DNA of 64,000 nucleotides from Mya arenaria (GCF_026914265.1 NC_069123.1:32100678-32164677), one strand, 5' to 3'; counted from the first letter of the stretch, positions 47,101-57,719 are shown. Numbers and translations are program-made. Notes: a model not told the origin generated them from the sequence alone.

Positions 47101-50100
47101 GGTCTTGCACCCGACATGTCGTCTTGGTATGTGGAACACATGTGGCAAGTTATTTTAAAATCTGTCCATACAAGGGAAAGTTACAGCCCGGACACGACAA
47201 CCTATACTCTATGTCCTTATATGCAGCACTCCATTGTGAATAAACACTAAGTGTGACCTTGACCTTTGAGGTTGGGACACGGGTCTTGCATGCGACACGT
47301 CGTCTTGGTATGTGGTACACATGTGGCAAGTTATTTTAAAATCTGTCTATACAAGAGAAAGTTACAGCCCGGACACGACAACCTATACTCTTATGTTCTT
47401 ATATGCAGCACTCCATTGTGAATAAACACTAAGTGTGACCTTGACCTTTAAGGTAGGGACACGAGTCTTGCATGCCACACGTCGTCTTGGTATGTGGAAC
47501 ACATGTGGCAAGTTATTTTAAAATCTGTCCATACAAGGGAAAGTTACAGAGCCGGACGGACGGACGGATGGTGCGATTTTAATATGCCCACCTTCGGGGG
47601 CATAAAAAGAAAATTGTCAAAAACTTATGGTACATAAAAATTACATCGTTGTGTACAATGCATTGAATCTTACTTACTGATGTATCACATGGATTACCAC
47701 ACATGTATTTTACGCAGTTTTTGCATATTTTTCCAATTGGAAATTTACTTGGTTTCTAAATTTAAAATATAGCTTTGATATATATATCTGCACTAATCAT
47801 GTGACTTTCACATGCTAAATATACACACTATAAACTAGGAAACCATTATACCATTATTTTCAGCTGAGACAGCGACAAAATATTGTTTTAATCATGCAGG
47901 GCTTTTTCACCCAAAATTGTGAAGAGGCCTAGCCTTTTCATTTTGGGAAATTTAAACGCGTGAAATTCTGCAAATTGGGAAAATGCGTAAACGTCTCAAA
48001 ATGGGAAATTGATAACAATATAATTTTATGGACTACTTGGTCCTCGATTAACGTTTAAATTATTCAGCATTCTTCTTATATCAACTTAAAAGATAAAAAG
48101 AATAATTTGCTCAAACAGAATAAATTTTTATTGTAAATTTTTGAAGTAAGATCTTCCTTATTGGGAAAAATATCTGGGAATTGTGAAAAAAATATCTGGA
48201 AATTGGAAAAATATGCCATTTTTGCCAATTGTGAAGTAGCCTAATTTCGGCCCCTAGCAAAGAAGGTGAAAAAGCCCTTTCATGTAAAATGATGTATTAT
48301 CTGCCTTACATTAGTTCATATTAATATAATTCTAGGCTTGTTTTGAGGAAATACTGTATTTGCTAATTTTGGTACCATCTTGTGTCTAGTCCTTTTAAAA
48401 AACCTTCCTCAACCCCATCCATGCCCCCCTCCCCGACCCACTTATCCCAATACCTGCATTCCTTCTACAACTGTGCATGTCAGCCAGCTGTATCCACGTG
48501 TTAGTGTCAGGGTTGTACATTTCTACAGAATTGCGCACCAGTGGTCCATCATGGCCTCCGACGGCATATAATACTCCATCAATCACACCCACACCTAAAT
48601 AATTCACAATATATTTTTTTTCTACTTGCAAGATGTCATATACATGTATAATATTGGTAAAATACATTGCTCTTCATTATACAATAGGTAATCATCTCAC
48701 GAGTAAATATCTTCTAAATCATTTTACCAGTTAATTTTTCGCTATGCATATATGTGAATTGTTAAATGTTTTAAAATCAATCTATATAATAATCATTTTT
48801 GTCAATGAATGTGTGCTTGATTTTAGAACAGGTTACCAGGTATCATTAACAGATACATATAGTTTTAGGATTATTGCACTTGTAAAAGAAGTTTTAAAAC
48901 ATAATTAAACTGCATTTCTTAGTCTCGGGTCTCAAACCTTGCCATATTCTTTTTTAATCTCATCCTACCTGCCCCACTCCGTCTACAGGACATCTCCGCC
49001 ACCATACACCATGTATCGTCATTTGGATTGTAACGCTCCACTGAGCTTAAACATTGCCGTGACGAACCATCGTAACCTCCGACAGCGTAGACAAAACCTG
49101 TAAACAAGATAATAATAGTCCATGCAAATTATGATTGATAAGATATTATGATATAACAAAGGGATATTGGATTGGTAATGGTTTTTTCATAAGTTGTTTA
49201 CAATCTTCCAGTCCAATCCTATGTTTTGATATTGTACATATGACCTTGCATACTTTGTATGTTTCTTTCAATAGTAAAATATGTTTAAAGTGTCACTCTT
49301 ATTCAAAATCAATACAAACACATGTATAACAAACATCAATTTTGACTGATAAACCTTAAACTACTTACTAGATAATGCATTTATGGAAACAATTTATAAT
49401 TAATAACAAGATTGTAACTGTGTATGTAACAGCAGAAAGCGGGAAAAATATTAAATGATTGGTGAATGCTAAAAGATTAACTGTGGGCTACTATAGTCTC
49501 ATAAGGTAGGAAGACTGTGTTTTATGCTCTTTTCTTTCAAATCAAACTAGGTATCCTTCATAAGAACTATGGTTTTCGAAATCTATTAATCCATTTTGGA
49601 ATATTAAAACAAAAATATTATTAATTGTGGTAAATCTTATATAGGAGTTAGAGTGCATCTTTAAACCAATGGTGATATATAAATACTAATGAGAACAGTA
49701 TTTGGAGTCAAATGTATTGGGTTTGGTGCCACATTCTTTGTATTTCGTTTATGTCGAATGTTCATTTCTCAAAGCAAATTCCCGCGGTCCCAACTTGGAC
49801 ATGATGATGATGGGTTTCGTCTGTGGGTAAGTATGGATTTTTGGCCATCATTAGCATAACCATGATTATCATGATAGTTAAACAGATGGACAAACAGATG
49901 TTCACACTATCTACTCCTTGATTTGTACTTACCATTGAGAACGCCAACACCAACACTACTGCGACGAGTGCTCAGAGGCGATATCAATCTCCACTCTCCA
50001 CTATGGACATCAAAACACTCTGCCGTATTCAACCCTGAAAAACAAACATATACAAAGATATTGAATAATATATGCCGATCATCACTTCAAATAGAACACT

Positions 50101-53100
50101 TACACAACAATTAAGCGCTTTTTATCAACACTCAATTCCGAATATTGAAATGTATCACTCATTTATTCAGTGATAGTATTTTTGTATGTGTTAATATAAG
50201 TGCAAATTTGAGCATTTATCAGAATAACTTTCATTGCTTCGTTCAAAATACATGAAATCTGTTTTGCGTTCAAATTTAATGAAATATATATATATATAAC
50301 AGAAGTTTGCTGCATTTCACAAGGTTGGTCATTTGTCTCAACAAAAGCTGTCCCAAATGGGTGACAAATTTGCCCAATTTAGCCTTGTTGGAGTGATAGT
50401 GAATTGTCCTCTAAGCCTGACCTTGACCTTTGCAAAAGCATTAATACAATGCACAACACACCTTCCTATGCTGCTTGTGGGCATTTCTGTGAAGTTTGAT
50501 TGAAATTCCAATGAATTAAGCAAGGTAAAGCTTTGACATGATAGTAATGGACAGACAGACGAATGAAAGTCCTGTTCAACTACCAAATGCTTCCCCTCGA
50601 TGGCATAAAAAACTAACCTGATGAGCCATCAAATCCCCCTACTGCGTATATTATATCATTGAGCACAGCAACACCCAGAGTACTTCTTCTGGCCTCCATA
50701 CTCGGGCAACCAGTCCATGTGTCCTTTAGTGGGTCATACATGTCGACTGTCCTCACTCTCAGTGAGCCATTAAACCCTCCAACTGCGTATACCAGTCCGT
50801 TTATCAATGCCACACCTGAAAAAATAAGGAGAAAATTAAATCATTATACAATATGACATGATAGGCTATGTGTCTTTAAGTGGGTCATACATTTTGACTG
50901 TCATCAATTATAGCAAATCAATACACATGTGGGCTAAAAATCGCCTATGTGGAGCTTAGTAGTTCATACATGTAAACTTTCCTAATTTGTAGCTTATCAT
51001 TACCCAACATGTATATATTATTAAAAGCCTACGTGGCCTTTAGTGGTCCATATACATGTTGACTGTCCTCAACCTAGCAAACTATTACAAAACATTTGGG
51101 CTACAAAATAGCCGAAATGTGAGACAAAATTGTCAACTGACCTCAATTATAGCAAATCATCTTACCAGGGCTGCTATGATTTTGAAACTTAATCGGCCTT
51201 GGTCTGTCAACCCCACTAGGGCACTGTCATGACCAACCTGCATACCAAGTATGAAGTTCCTGGGTCTTAGCATTCTCAAGTTATTGAGTGGAAACGAAGT
51301 GTGAAATATGGACTGACTGATTGACGAACTGGGCAAAAACAATATGTCTCCTCCCTTCATTGGGAGAGACAAAAAATGAAGAGTACCGTACTTGTGTTGG
51401 TAAGACCGGCCGGCCTTCAGAGCACAATCCAGTCCATTGGCATTATATAATCAATAAGACTGATATACCCACCACATCTACATCTTCTAGAGGGCATCTC
51501 CGCGAGCTGAAACCACCGGTCCTCCTTGAAGTCAAAACACTCCACACTGCGGATGGCCTTCGGGGCCTGTCCTCCTATCACAAGCATTACCTACAATGAT
51601 TAAAATAGATCTAAAATGAATAAAGGATCAAATGGTACATTTTTCTTTCCTAAAACAGAAAGATGGATGAAACAGTCCACACTGCAGATGCCTTTGAGGC
51701 CAGTCGCATTATCTACCACAATTAAGAGATATGAGAATGAATGAAGAACTAAAGGGCATATTTTTCTTTCCAACTGAAGAAATACAGTCTGAACGCTCAA
51801 CACTATGGATCAACTTTGTTGCCTGTCCTTCTACAAGAATGACCTTGTGGGAAAAAAGAAAACAACAGGTCATTATATATTGCAAATTTTGATCTGTATG
51901 TTCAGGTAACTATAACAATTACAAAATTCCGCTTAATGTGTTATTTTGATTTTAAATGGCTTATAAGGAAAAACAGACATCATAACACAATTTACGTAAC
52001 AACATGAAACAATAGATTGTGAAAAGCCAATTTTTAAAGCAATTATAACATTCATTACTGTGACTTCTATGCTACATTTTGGCCACATTTTAGAAACGAA
52101 AACTACAATTCTGTATACTAGATGTGTCACGTGTGGAGAGACCATCATTTTGACAATTCAACAACTATGACTTTATAGAGACAATGGTGATCTGACTGGT
52201 AATGACACTCAGTTGAGATTTAACACTTAAGCATAGCTTCCAAGTGTTGTTAAGATTAGAGAAGAAATTTCTGAGTAAGAGAGTGGGAATGAAAGTGGGA
52301 AGCTGCCAGCGACATCCTTGCAGGACCACATGATCCTGTGTCTTCCATGCTATGCAGGCAACACAGAAACGCTGAATACTGATCAAGTAGGCAAGAAGAA
52401 CTTACTTTTGGTAAGCCAAGGGGGGTCCTGGGTATGGTCCGTGGGGTCACAAAGATGGCCTTCTGTTCCCCTTTCAACAAGTGGTACTTCATGGCTTCTA
52501 TGAGGAAGTCCTTACACCGGCTGTTTGTCTTCACAAGTGGCTCCTCCTCCACTCGCTGTTGGGTACAGATACGAAATGAATTACAGATATACATGAAAAT
52601 CCCCGAGAATTAAAATCCATCCTCCAAGCCGACAAGGGAAGACTACCATATTATATAAGGGATATAACTCACATCAATAATGGAATTAATTTGTATATCA
52701 ACAATGTTAAACCGAGTTCGGTCCGCATCATTCAGGGGAGTCTTAATAAACCAGTTCATTAATTCAAAAGTTGATATTGAACGATAGATTTTACGTAGGA
52801 TAATTTTGTATTAAAATAATAGATAAACATGCGTATTGTAAAGTGGCGTAGGCACTGTCAATGTGTGAATGTGTGAAAACCTCCCTCAGTCTTACACATT
52901 ATATGAAGTGTTTGTAATACCTTGCTGAAGGTGTTGACATGTTGATAACATTTATGTACAATATATGGCTGTTGCTTATACAATTTGCGTTGACAGAAAG
53001 CAACATTGAGATTGTTCTCATTGTTTTTTTATTATTGTAGTATGCTGAACTATTTAATAACCTTTGCCATTTTCACATAACAATAAATTTCCTCAAAACA

Positions 53101-56100
53101 AAAAAGGTGCTTGCTTATTTTGTCTTTTTTTTCACTGCGTCCTATATATTATATTACATATTTTTTTACCATATTTTTTTATGCCACTGTCCTATCTATG
53201 CTAGCAGCCTTTACACAGTATAATACAGTAACCCTAGGAAAACTATTTTGGTGTGTTTGATATTTGAGAATGTAGACAAGAATGTTTTGTAATTTACATT
53301 TTCTTACAACAGATTATAACTTTATAATACTGTGTTTTTAGTTAAAAGAAATGCTAGTTAAAATAAAAGGCTTTTGAAAGTACGGAAAAAAGTACCCGCA
53401 TGGTATACTGACATACCTGTACGAGATATTCCTGTGACATGAGAGGTAGTCGAACGTTCTCCATCAGTTGTGAGATCAGCTCCTGGCGGTTACTGCTGTC
53501 ATGGTTCACCCATGATAACACAGCCTCAAACACCTGAAAGTTCATCACAATTAACCCATGATAACACAGCCTCAAACTCCTGAAAGTTCATCACATTCAT
53601 TTCAAACTCATTTTTCAATGATCATAAAACATATTATTACTATGTTAAGAATTATTTAGTGTATTCTAATTCTTATAGAGGCATGCATTTGTTTGAATAA
53701 CAAATAATGTCATTGGAAGTAGATCATAAAAATTTAAATAATAGTATAAATTCAAAAGTAGTGTTTTAATGTGTATTTTGTATTACTAAGTTAAAATTGA
53801 TTGCAAATGATGTGTATTAATGCATAAATAATTAAAATTCCTAACAGTAAAGACATTAAGTTTAACTGCTAAATTGAAATTACTACGCAATCTACTTTCA
53901 GCGTAGTTAAAGATAAAGATTCTGACATAGTAAACTGTCCATATAGATCTGAGGTTGTTTTTGATGGAAAATGGCCTGAGAGTTCTGAATGCCAAACGTC
54001 CTTTAACAGAAGCACTGTTCATTATCATGATTGGAAAAAAAGATGAATACATTCCACTCATAAAACAGTACCTGTTCTTCTGTGGTGACAGTGAGTCTGT
54101 CACTACATATTAGTTTACACACGTTCTCCACTGGTAGACACAGGAACTCATCATAATGGTATAACTCCCTGAAAATAAAAGGGAAAAATAATTTTTGTTT
54201 CCTCTGTTGACTTATTTGAAGAATGTTAAATGATGTTAACTTGCTTCATTCACCCAAATGAAATAGAAATTCAGGGAATCAGATGCGTTGCCTGTCGGGA
54301 ATGCTTATAATCTGTCCTGTAAAGGTCACTGTGACCTTGACCGATTAACCTCAAGAACAATATGGATTGAATTCTGATATATCTGGATAATGTGCATACC
54401 AAGTTTGAAGACTCTATGTCAATACGAAAGTAACTGAATGAAAAGGAAACACTGATATATTCTTAAAATGGTCACCATGTTCTTGACCTTTGACCCAATA
54501 ATCAATAACCTAAGGACCATGGCCTATGGACATACCAATTGTTATGACTCTACACCAAGTCATTCAAAAGTTAGGGATCTGAAATGAAATCTCCAATACT
54601 GTTTCTATGTGCTTTCAAGTTTGAAGACTCTTCAGCAAGTAGAAAAAGTTGAAAAGTAATTAATCATTAACAAGAGTATGCAGAAGACAACAGCAGTCAA
54701 AGTAACCACTATGTTTCTGCCATGCTTCAGGCGAACAACGAATCCAAATAAAAATCTGAAATAATTTTTATGTTAGTTAAAGCTGCACTTTGTTGACAAA
54801 GGACATACGAATAAGAGATAGACAAAATGATCATAACATCATGGAGTTGGAGCCCTTCACACTCGGGTGATTTGATCTGTTTAAACCAACTCACGTAAAG
54901 TGTTGTTCACAGTATGTATTGGCATATGCATAAAGGTCAGTGCAGGCATGTAGATCAGCAAAGGCCTTTATCCCGAGCGCATTGGATGGGTGTAGCTGAG
55001 ACTGAAGGAATTCACAACATGCGTCTCGCACCTCTGTCAACTGTAGAATGTTAGCCGCTGGTAGCAACGTCTGAAAAAAAGGACATAGTTTGATATACTT
55101 TAATTCACAACACAGGTCTCACACCTCTGTAATCTGTGGAATATTGAATGCAGGTAGCAATGTCTAAAAAAATAGTAATCATTTGATACATTTTAATTGT
55201 TACAGTTCTTTACATTTTTGAATGTATAAATGGAAAAATAACACTCTTCCTGAACATTTCAAACAGGTCCCGATCATTTTTTCTTCTATTTTCATATAAT
55301 AATAAAATATACTGACTTACACTTAGTATAAGACAACCTTTGAACATATGAGCGATTCTACAATGCAACACATAATCGGGGTTGCAGTAAACAGTCGGTT
55401 TGACGACTTCCAACTTTAAATACACTGAAAGATATTTCATAACAATTGGAAAATTGAAACTCGGGTCGTTCGAAACATCGGTTTCCTGGAGGTTTCAGCT
55501 TGGACCCCGGCGTCCTCAAGCGATCGCCGTTTAACATGTCCAGACAGGGTTTTTCTAAAGCTGCTGCAGCCAAAAGTAATACCTTTGTGTCCCCATTTCA
55601 AGGGACACAGAAAATACCATATATTACATACCTGTACATTCTCCTCTGTAACTTGTATCTCTGATGTGTACACAAAGTCAATCAACAGCACAAGAGCAGA
55701 GGGGTCAATCTCCTGCAGGATTATGCGGTCAGACTTTGATTCTGCGAGATCAGCGGTGAACATGGCGTAGAAATACTGGCTACATGCACAGAGGACTACT
55801 TTGTGGCACGGTATTTCATTATTGTCTGCTACAAGTGTGACATCACATAGGATATCTTGTCTGGAATTTTAAGGAGATAAATGTGTTAGGCTGAGACATT
55901 TAATTATATAAAACAAATTAGAGCATTTTGATAAAAGAAACATTTCTTGTCCTTAAACTGATTGTTTCTTTCAATCTTAAAAGCCATTTCAATTGAGGCC
56001 TCTTAGAATAATCAGCCTGAATCACAAACATGTACTTTGCTTTTACAAATTCTTTTGATGCATTTTTTTTTATTGTCATGAAATTTTTAATTCCTAACAA

Positions 56101-56569
56101 TTCCTAATTCCTTTCTGTTGCAGGGTTTGAGGGGTGAGCGTTTTCTAAATGAAGCTATACCTGACCTGATGAAATCAATCACAATATGTATCTCATACCT
56201 GATTGTTGTGGATAATATTACCTTAAATTGACAGAAGTGCCAGATGCACTTCAAACAAATTGGGTTCTGTTGAATTTCATTGCAGTGTGCAAACGCTTTA
56301 TACTTTCTTTAATATAAATTACTATAAATATCAAACACTCCGTACTTTCTCATAATATTGAAGTACTCAAACGCCTTGTTTGTGTGCAGTGGATGCTTAT
56401 AGGCAGGTCTTGGATCACGTGTACCGATAAACATCTTTGGTTTCATCTCCACATCCATCGCTATAGTAGCCATGGCGATCCACAAAATATTGACAGTGAC
56501 AGTCTGTTCCGGTTACCATAAATTGGTTTTATGATATGTTCATTCTGAATAAAAGGTATAATGGACAAC
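43951..56569 (-). CDS. KLHL2/3: Kelch-like protein, KLHL2/KLHL3 orthologue (12 coding exons, 586 aa)
   Basis: Substrate adaptor of CUL3-RING ubiquitin ligases; in vertebrates KLHL2/KLHL3 target WNK kinases. Coding exons on the minus strand: 56473-56346, 55860-55632, 55070-54895, 54168-54072, 53533-53417, 52555-52406, 51590-51473, 50815-50618, 50034-49933, 49097-48969, 48594-48454, 44126-43951. All junctions are GT-AG and phase-consistent; the total is 586 aa, against about 587-593 in vertebrates. The BTB domain (about 25-150) contains [16 protein letters not shown] and [14 protein letters not shown] follows (about 155-290). The kelch propeller (about 300-586) has repeated VGG(F/Y/H)DG(S/P) blades and the ending [12 protein letters not shown] seen in KLHL2/3. 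Exons 8-11 have phase-1 introns on both sides, at or near blade boundaries. A 96-base 5' UTR segment precedes the ATG, behind a TATTTTCAG acceptor, so a non-coding first exon lies upstream. The last intron is 4.3 kb because of a satellite-bearing insertion. Confidence 0.96.
44515..45015 (-). pseudogene. Three decayed copies of KLHL exon 11 inside the last intron
   Basis: Reading the minus strand, 45010-44935 still spells [20 protein letters not shown], close to exon 11 [21 protein letters not shown] second block (about 44905-44780) keeps a GGGCCACTGG motif, GAAATGTTCTACCCTGACA and an ATGCACAG end. A third, weaker block (about 44650-44515) keeps the TTGTAGGAGAAAC end and the G-rich intron sequence that follows exon 11. 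None has both intact splice borders with an open frame, so they look non-functional. They are in transcription order after the true exon 11. Confidence 0.75.
45045..47607. mobile_element. Satellite-cored non-autonomous element, copy 2, in the last KLHL intron
   Basis: Same left end (ACAAGAGCTGTCACAGTATG), same 181-bp core unit in about thirteen copies, and same right end (TTCGGGGGCATAAAAA) as the element at 38485-39775. The core copy number differs twofold between the two elements, showing expansion or contraction after or during transposition. It sits directly beside the decayed exon 11 copies. Confidence 0.75.
47608..48453 (-). other. Remainder of KLHL intron 11 next to exon 11
   Basis: Contains the MITE at 47897-48278; otherwise AT-rich, no exon. 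Confidence 0.6.
47897..48278. mobile_element. MITE with CAGGGCTTTTTCACC ends in KLHL intron 11
   Basis: CAGGGCTTTTTCACCC at the left and GGTGAAAAAGCCC at the right; the interior repeats AATTGGGAAAA and TGTGAAG(A/T)(G/A)GCCTA. hAT-like ends, target duplication unclear. Confidence 0.6.
48454..48594 (-). CDS. KLHL exon 11: kelch blade
   Basis: Acceptor AATTATTTAG; encodes [18 protein letters not shown] through [10 protein letters not shown]; donor GTATTG. Phase 1 at both ends, 47 codons. Decayed copies of this exon lie 3.4-3.9 kb downstream in the same intron. Confidence 0.95.
48969..49097 (-). CDS. KLHL exon 10: kelch blade
   Basis: Acceptor TGTTTACAG; encodes [16 protein letters not shown] through EMSCRRSGA; donor GTAGGA. 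Phase 1 at both ends, 43 codons. Confidence 0.94.
49933..50034 (-). CDS. KLHL exon 9: kelch blade
   Basis: Acceptor TTTTTCAG; encodes [16 protein letters not shown] through [12 protein letters not shown]; donor GTAAGT. Phase 1 at both ends, 34 codons. Confidence 0.93.
50330..50615. repeat. Dispersed element with 'AAAAGCTGTC' start and 'GGCATAAAAA' end in KLHL intron 8
   Basis: Starts CAACAAAAGCTGTCCCAAAT, has CCTGACCTTGACCTTTGC inside and ends CTCGATGGCATAAAAAAC. A single-unit relative of the satellite-cored elements, lacking the tandem core. Confidence 0.5.
50618..50815 (-). CDS. KLHL exon 8: kelch blades ([10 protein letters not shown]...)
   Basis: Acceptor TTTTTTCAG; encodes [18 protein letters not shown] through [12 protein letters not shown]; donor GTTAGT. 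Phase 1 at both ends, 66 codons. Confidence 0.95.
50860..51160 (-). pseudogene. Three or four decayed partial copies of KLHL exon 8
   Basis: On the plus strand, exon 8 carries CCTTTAGTGGGTCATACATG followed by GACTGTCCTCA. Related blocks recur at about 50875, 50955 and 51035 with a spacing near 80 bp, with a remnant at about 51130. They lie directly upstream (in transcription order) of the true exon 8. Confidence 0.7.
51165..51375. repeat. Dispersed GACCTT-family right end in KLHL intron 7
   Basis: GTCATGACCAACCTGCATAC, AGTTATTGAGTGGAAACGAA and CAAAAACAATATGTCTCCTC with a GGGAGAGACAAAAA end. Non-coding insertion about 100 bp from exon 7. Confidence 0.55.
51473..51590 (-). CDS. KLHL exon 7: first kelch strands
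   Basis: Acceptor ATTGTAG; encodes [19 protein letters not shown] through MPSRRCRC plus one base of Gly; donor GTGGGT, phase 1. The junction restores CRCGVALING, aligning with CRAGMVYMAG in vertebrates, which fixes the donor among several GT choices. Confidence 0.92.
51595..51840 (-). pseudogene. Two decayed copies of the 5' border of KLHL exon 7
   Basis: On the plus strand, TCCACACTGCGGATGGCCTT of exon 7 recurs as TCCACACTGCAGATGCCTTT at about 51677 and, more diverged, as a CAACACTATGGATCAAC block at about 51798. The flanking intron (a CATTTTTCTTTCC block) recurs as well, giving units of about 122 bp. Confidence 0.7.
52185..52385. repeat. Dispersed repeat beside KLHL exon 6
   Basis: Second copy of the 34425-34640 repeat, ending about 20 bp before the exon 6 donor. 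Confidence 0.4.
52406..52555 (-). CDS. KLHL exon 6: end of BACK
   Basis: Acceptor CCCAACAG; encodes [17 protein letters not shown] through [10 protein letters not shown]; donor GTAAGT, phase 0. Confidence 0.95.
53417..53533 (-). CDS. KLHL exon 5: BACK segment
   Basis: Acceptor AACTTTCAG; encodes [17 protein letters not shown] through LMSQEYLVQ; donor GTATGT, phase 0. The first part of the exon plus the acceptor is tandemly duplicated immediately upstream (46-bp period). Confidence 0.95.
53495..53586 (-). repeat. 46-bp tandem duplication spanning the KLHL exon 5 acceptor
   Basis: ACCCATGATAACACAGCCTC and the following CTGAAAGTTCATCACA occur twice in a row with a 46-bp period. Both copies carry a CTTTCAG acceptor. 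Only the inner one joins in frame; 46 is not a multiple of three. Confidence 0.85.
53830..53996. mobile_element. Truncated MULE-like MITE in KLHL intron 4
   Basis: Shares AAATTACTACGCAATCTACT and the right end GGTTGTTTTTGATGGAAAAT ... GAGAGTTCTGAATG with the 7623-8013 copy. The left end is missing. Confidence 0.6.
54072..54168 (-). CDS. KLHL exon 4: BACK segment
   Basis: Acceptor TTATTTTCAG completes Thr; encodes [19 protein letters not shown] through [11 protein letters not shown]; donor GTACTG, phase 0. Confidence 0.93.
54305..54620. repeat. Dispersed GACCTT-family fragment in KLHL intron 3
   Basis: Contains GGTCACTGTGACCTTGACC, TGTGCATACCAAGTTTGAAG and CTTGACCTTTGACCC. Diverged, without clear ends. 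Confidence 0.45.
54895..55070 (-). CDS. KLHL exon 3: end of BTB, start of BACK
   Basis: Acceptor TTTTTTTCAG; encodes [19 protein letters not shown] through [10 protein letters not shown] plus two bases; donor GTGAGT, phase 2. A decayed copy of its 5' border lies about 35 bp upstream. Confidence 0.95.
55096..55170 (-). pseudogene. Decayed copy of the 5' border of KLHL exon 3
   Basis: On the plus strand, exon 3 ends CTGGTAGCAACGTCTGAAAA. About 90 bp away the related sequence CAGGTAGCAATGTCTAAAAA occurs, preceded by TTCACAACACAGGTCTCACA against TTCACAACATGCGTCTCGCA. The acceptor CAG is lost in the copy. Confidence 0.7.
55632..55860 (-). CDS. KLHL exon 2: BTB core
   Basis: Acceptor ATTCCAG; encodes [18 protein letters not shown] through [15 protein letters not shown]; donor GTATGT, phase 0. 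Near-identical in pattern to vertebrate KLHL2/3, where the same segment ends in TEENVQ. Confidence 0.95.
56346..56569 (-). CDS. KLHL exon 1: 5' UTR segment and start of protein
   Basis: Acceptor TATTTTCAG, then about 96 non-coding bases, then ATG at 56473. Encodes [15 protein letters not shown] ... [13 protein letters not shown] and two bases of Lys at a GTACGG donor (phase 2). Several in-frame Met codons lie in the first 14 residues, so the exact start is uncertain by a few codons. Confidence 0.85.
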
Positions 56570-57059
56570 CTGAAAATAGAATATAAAATCAAGTTAAATC
56601 ATTATGGGGACAACTCTAGGCACATGTCTTTAAATAATACCCCAAACTGCATCCTAGAATCAAAGCGTTTGCATTGGAAAGACCCTAGGGCCTTAGAGCC
56701 CTGTATTTTTGTTTCGACAGTTGTGGGTTAAAGTCCCGGACTTGGTGTACAATGTACTTACCCTCCAAGTTTATAACCAAACATTAACTTTTTCACACTA
56801 CATTGCCTAAAGTTTGTGCAATTTCATATCAGCGTGATCAAACAGTATCTAAATATGCACCTGAATCCTGATCTACACAAACACTTTCTTCCCGGCAACC
56901 ACTGTGTGTTGAAGCAAGTTGCTTAAAGCTGTCATTCACCAGACCAGCCTGGACACTTTCTCATTGGCTCTTGCAAGTCAACACTACCAATTGTATGAGA
57001 GGTTCCTTTTTATATTTTTATGAATGCAGCAAATTTTTATTTTATAACAAGCTGCTGGA

Positions 57060-57360
57060 AACTTGGTAGGAAGTGTGCCCAGTTTGGGCTCGAAACCATG
57101 ACCGTCACAATACTAGCACAACGCTCTAACCAAGTGAGCTAATCGGGCATCTGGTTCTTACCCCAACACTCGTCTCCTATTAACCTTAAAGGCTGACAGA
57201 GGCACTTGTGCCATTTACTGTTGCCACTATTAAAGTCAACCAGGGAGAAAATGTGCGCCTGTTGTGTGGCGTGAACCCATGACCGCTGGAACACAAGCAT
57301 GGACCTCTAACCAACTGAGTTAACTGGGAGGCTGGTTCTTACCCCGACACACTACACCAT
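57060..57360 (-). mobile_element. Two tRNA-derived SINE heads in tandem, 5' intron region of the KLHL gene
   Basis: On the minus strand, GATTAGCTCACTTGGTTAGA ... GGTTTCGAGCCCA (about 57150-57085) and AGTTAACTCAGTTGGTTAGA ... CATGGGTTCACGCC (about 57333-57265). Both are followed on the plus strand by CTGGTTCTTACCCC. They are diverged from each other and from the 11 kb SINE. Confidence 0.6.
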
Positions 57361-57407
57361 GTATATAAGGTTTAAGCCAAATTGCAAGCAGAGTGAAGCA
57401 TTCATTG

Positions 57408-57475
57408 AGATGATGATGATGATGATAGTCATGATGACGATGATGATGATGTAATGATGATGATGATGAAGATGT
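57408..57475. repeat. (GAT)n microsatellite
   Basis: Imperfect GATGATGATGAT run with GAC interruptions, in the presumed 5' intron of the KLHL gene. Confidence 0.85.
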
Positions 57476-57719
57476 TATTGCAGATGACATAAGAAAATTT
57501 TGTTGTTGTTATTTTTTATTTCAAGAGCAGATTAATCATTCATTTATAATGTTGTCAATATCGATAAAATGCGTTTTTAGTGACAAGTCACAAGGGCTGA
57601 GTCGGGAAAATTATTTCAAGCAAATGACATCCTCTTTTCTTACTAGATGAACTTACCACACTGAATACAAACCAACACAAAGAAAGAATACTCACTCAGA
57701 GGAGTGGTTTTGTATAATA

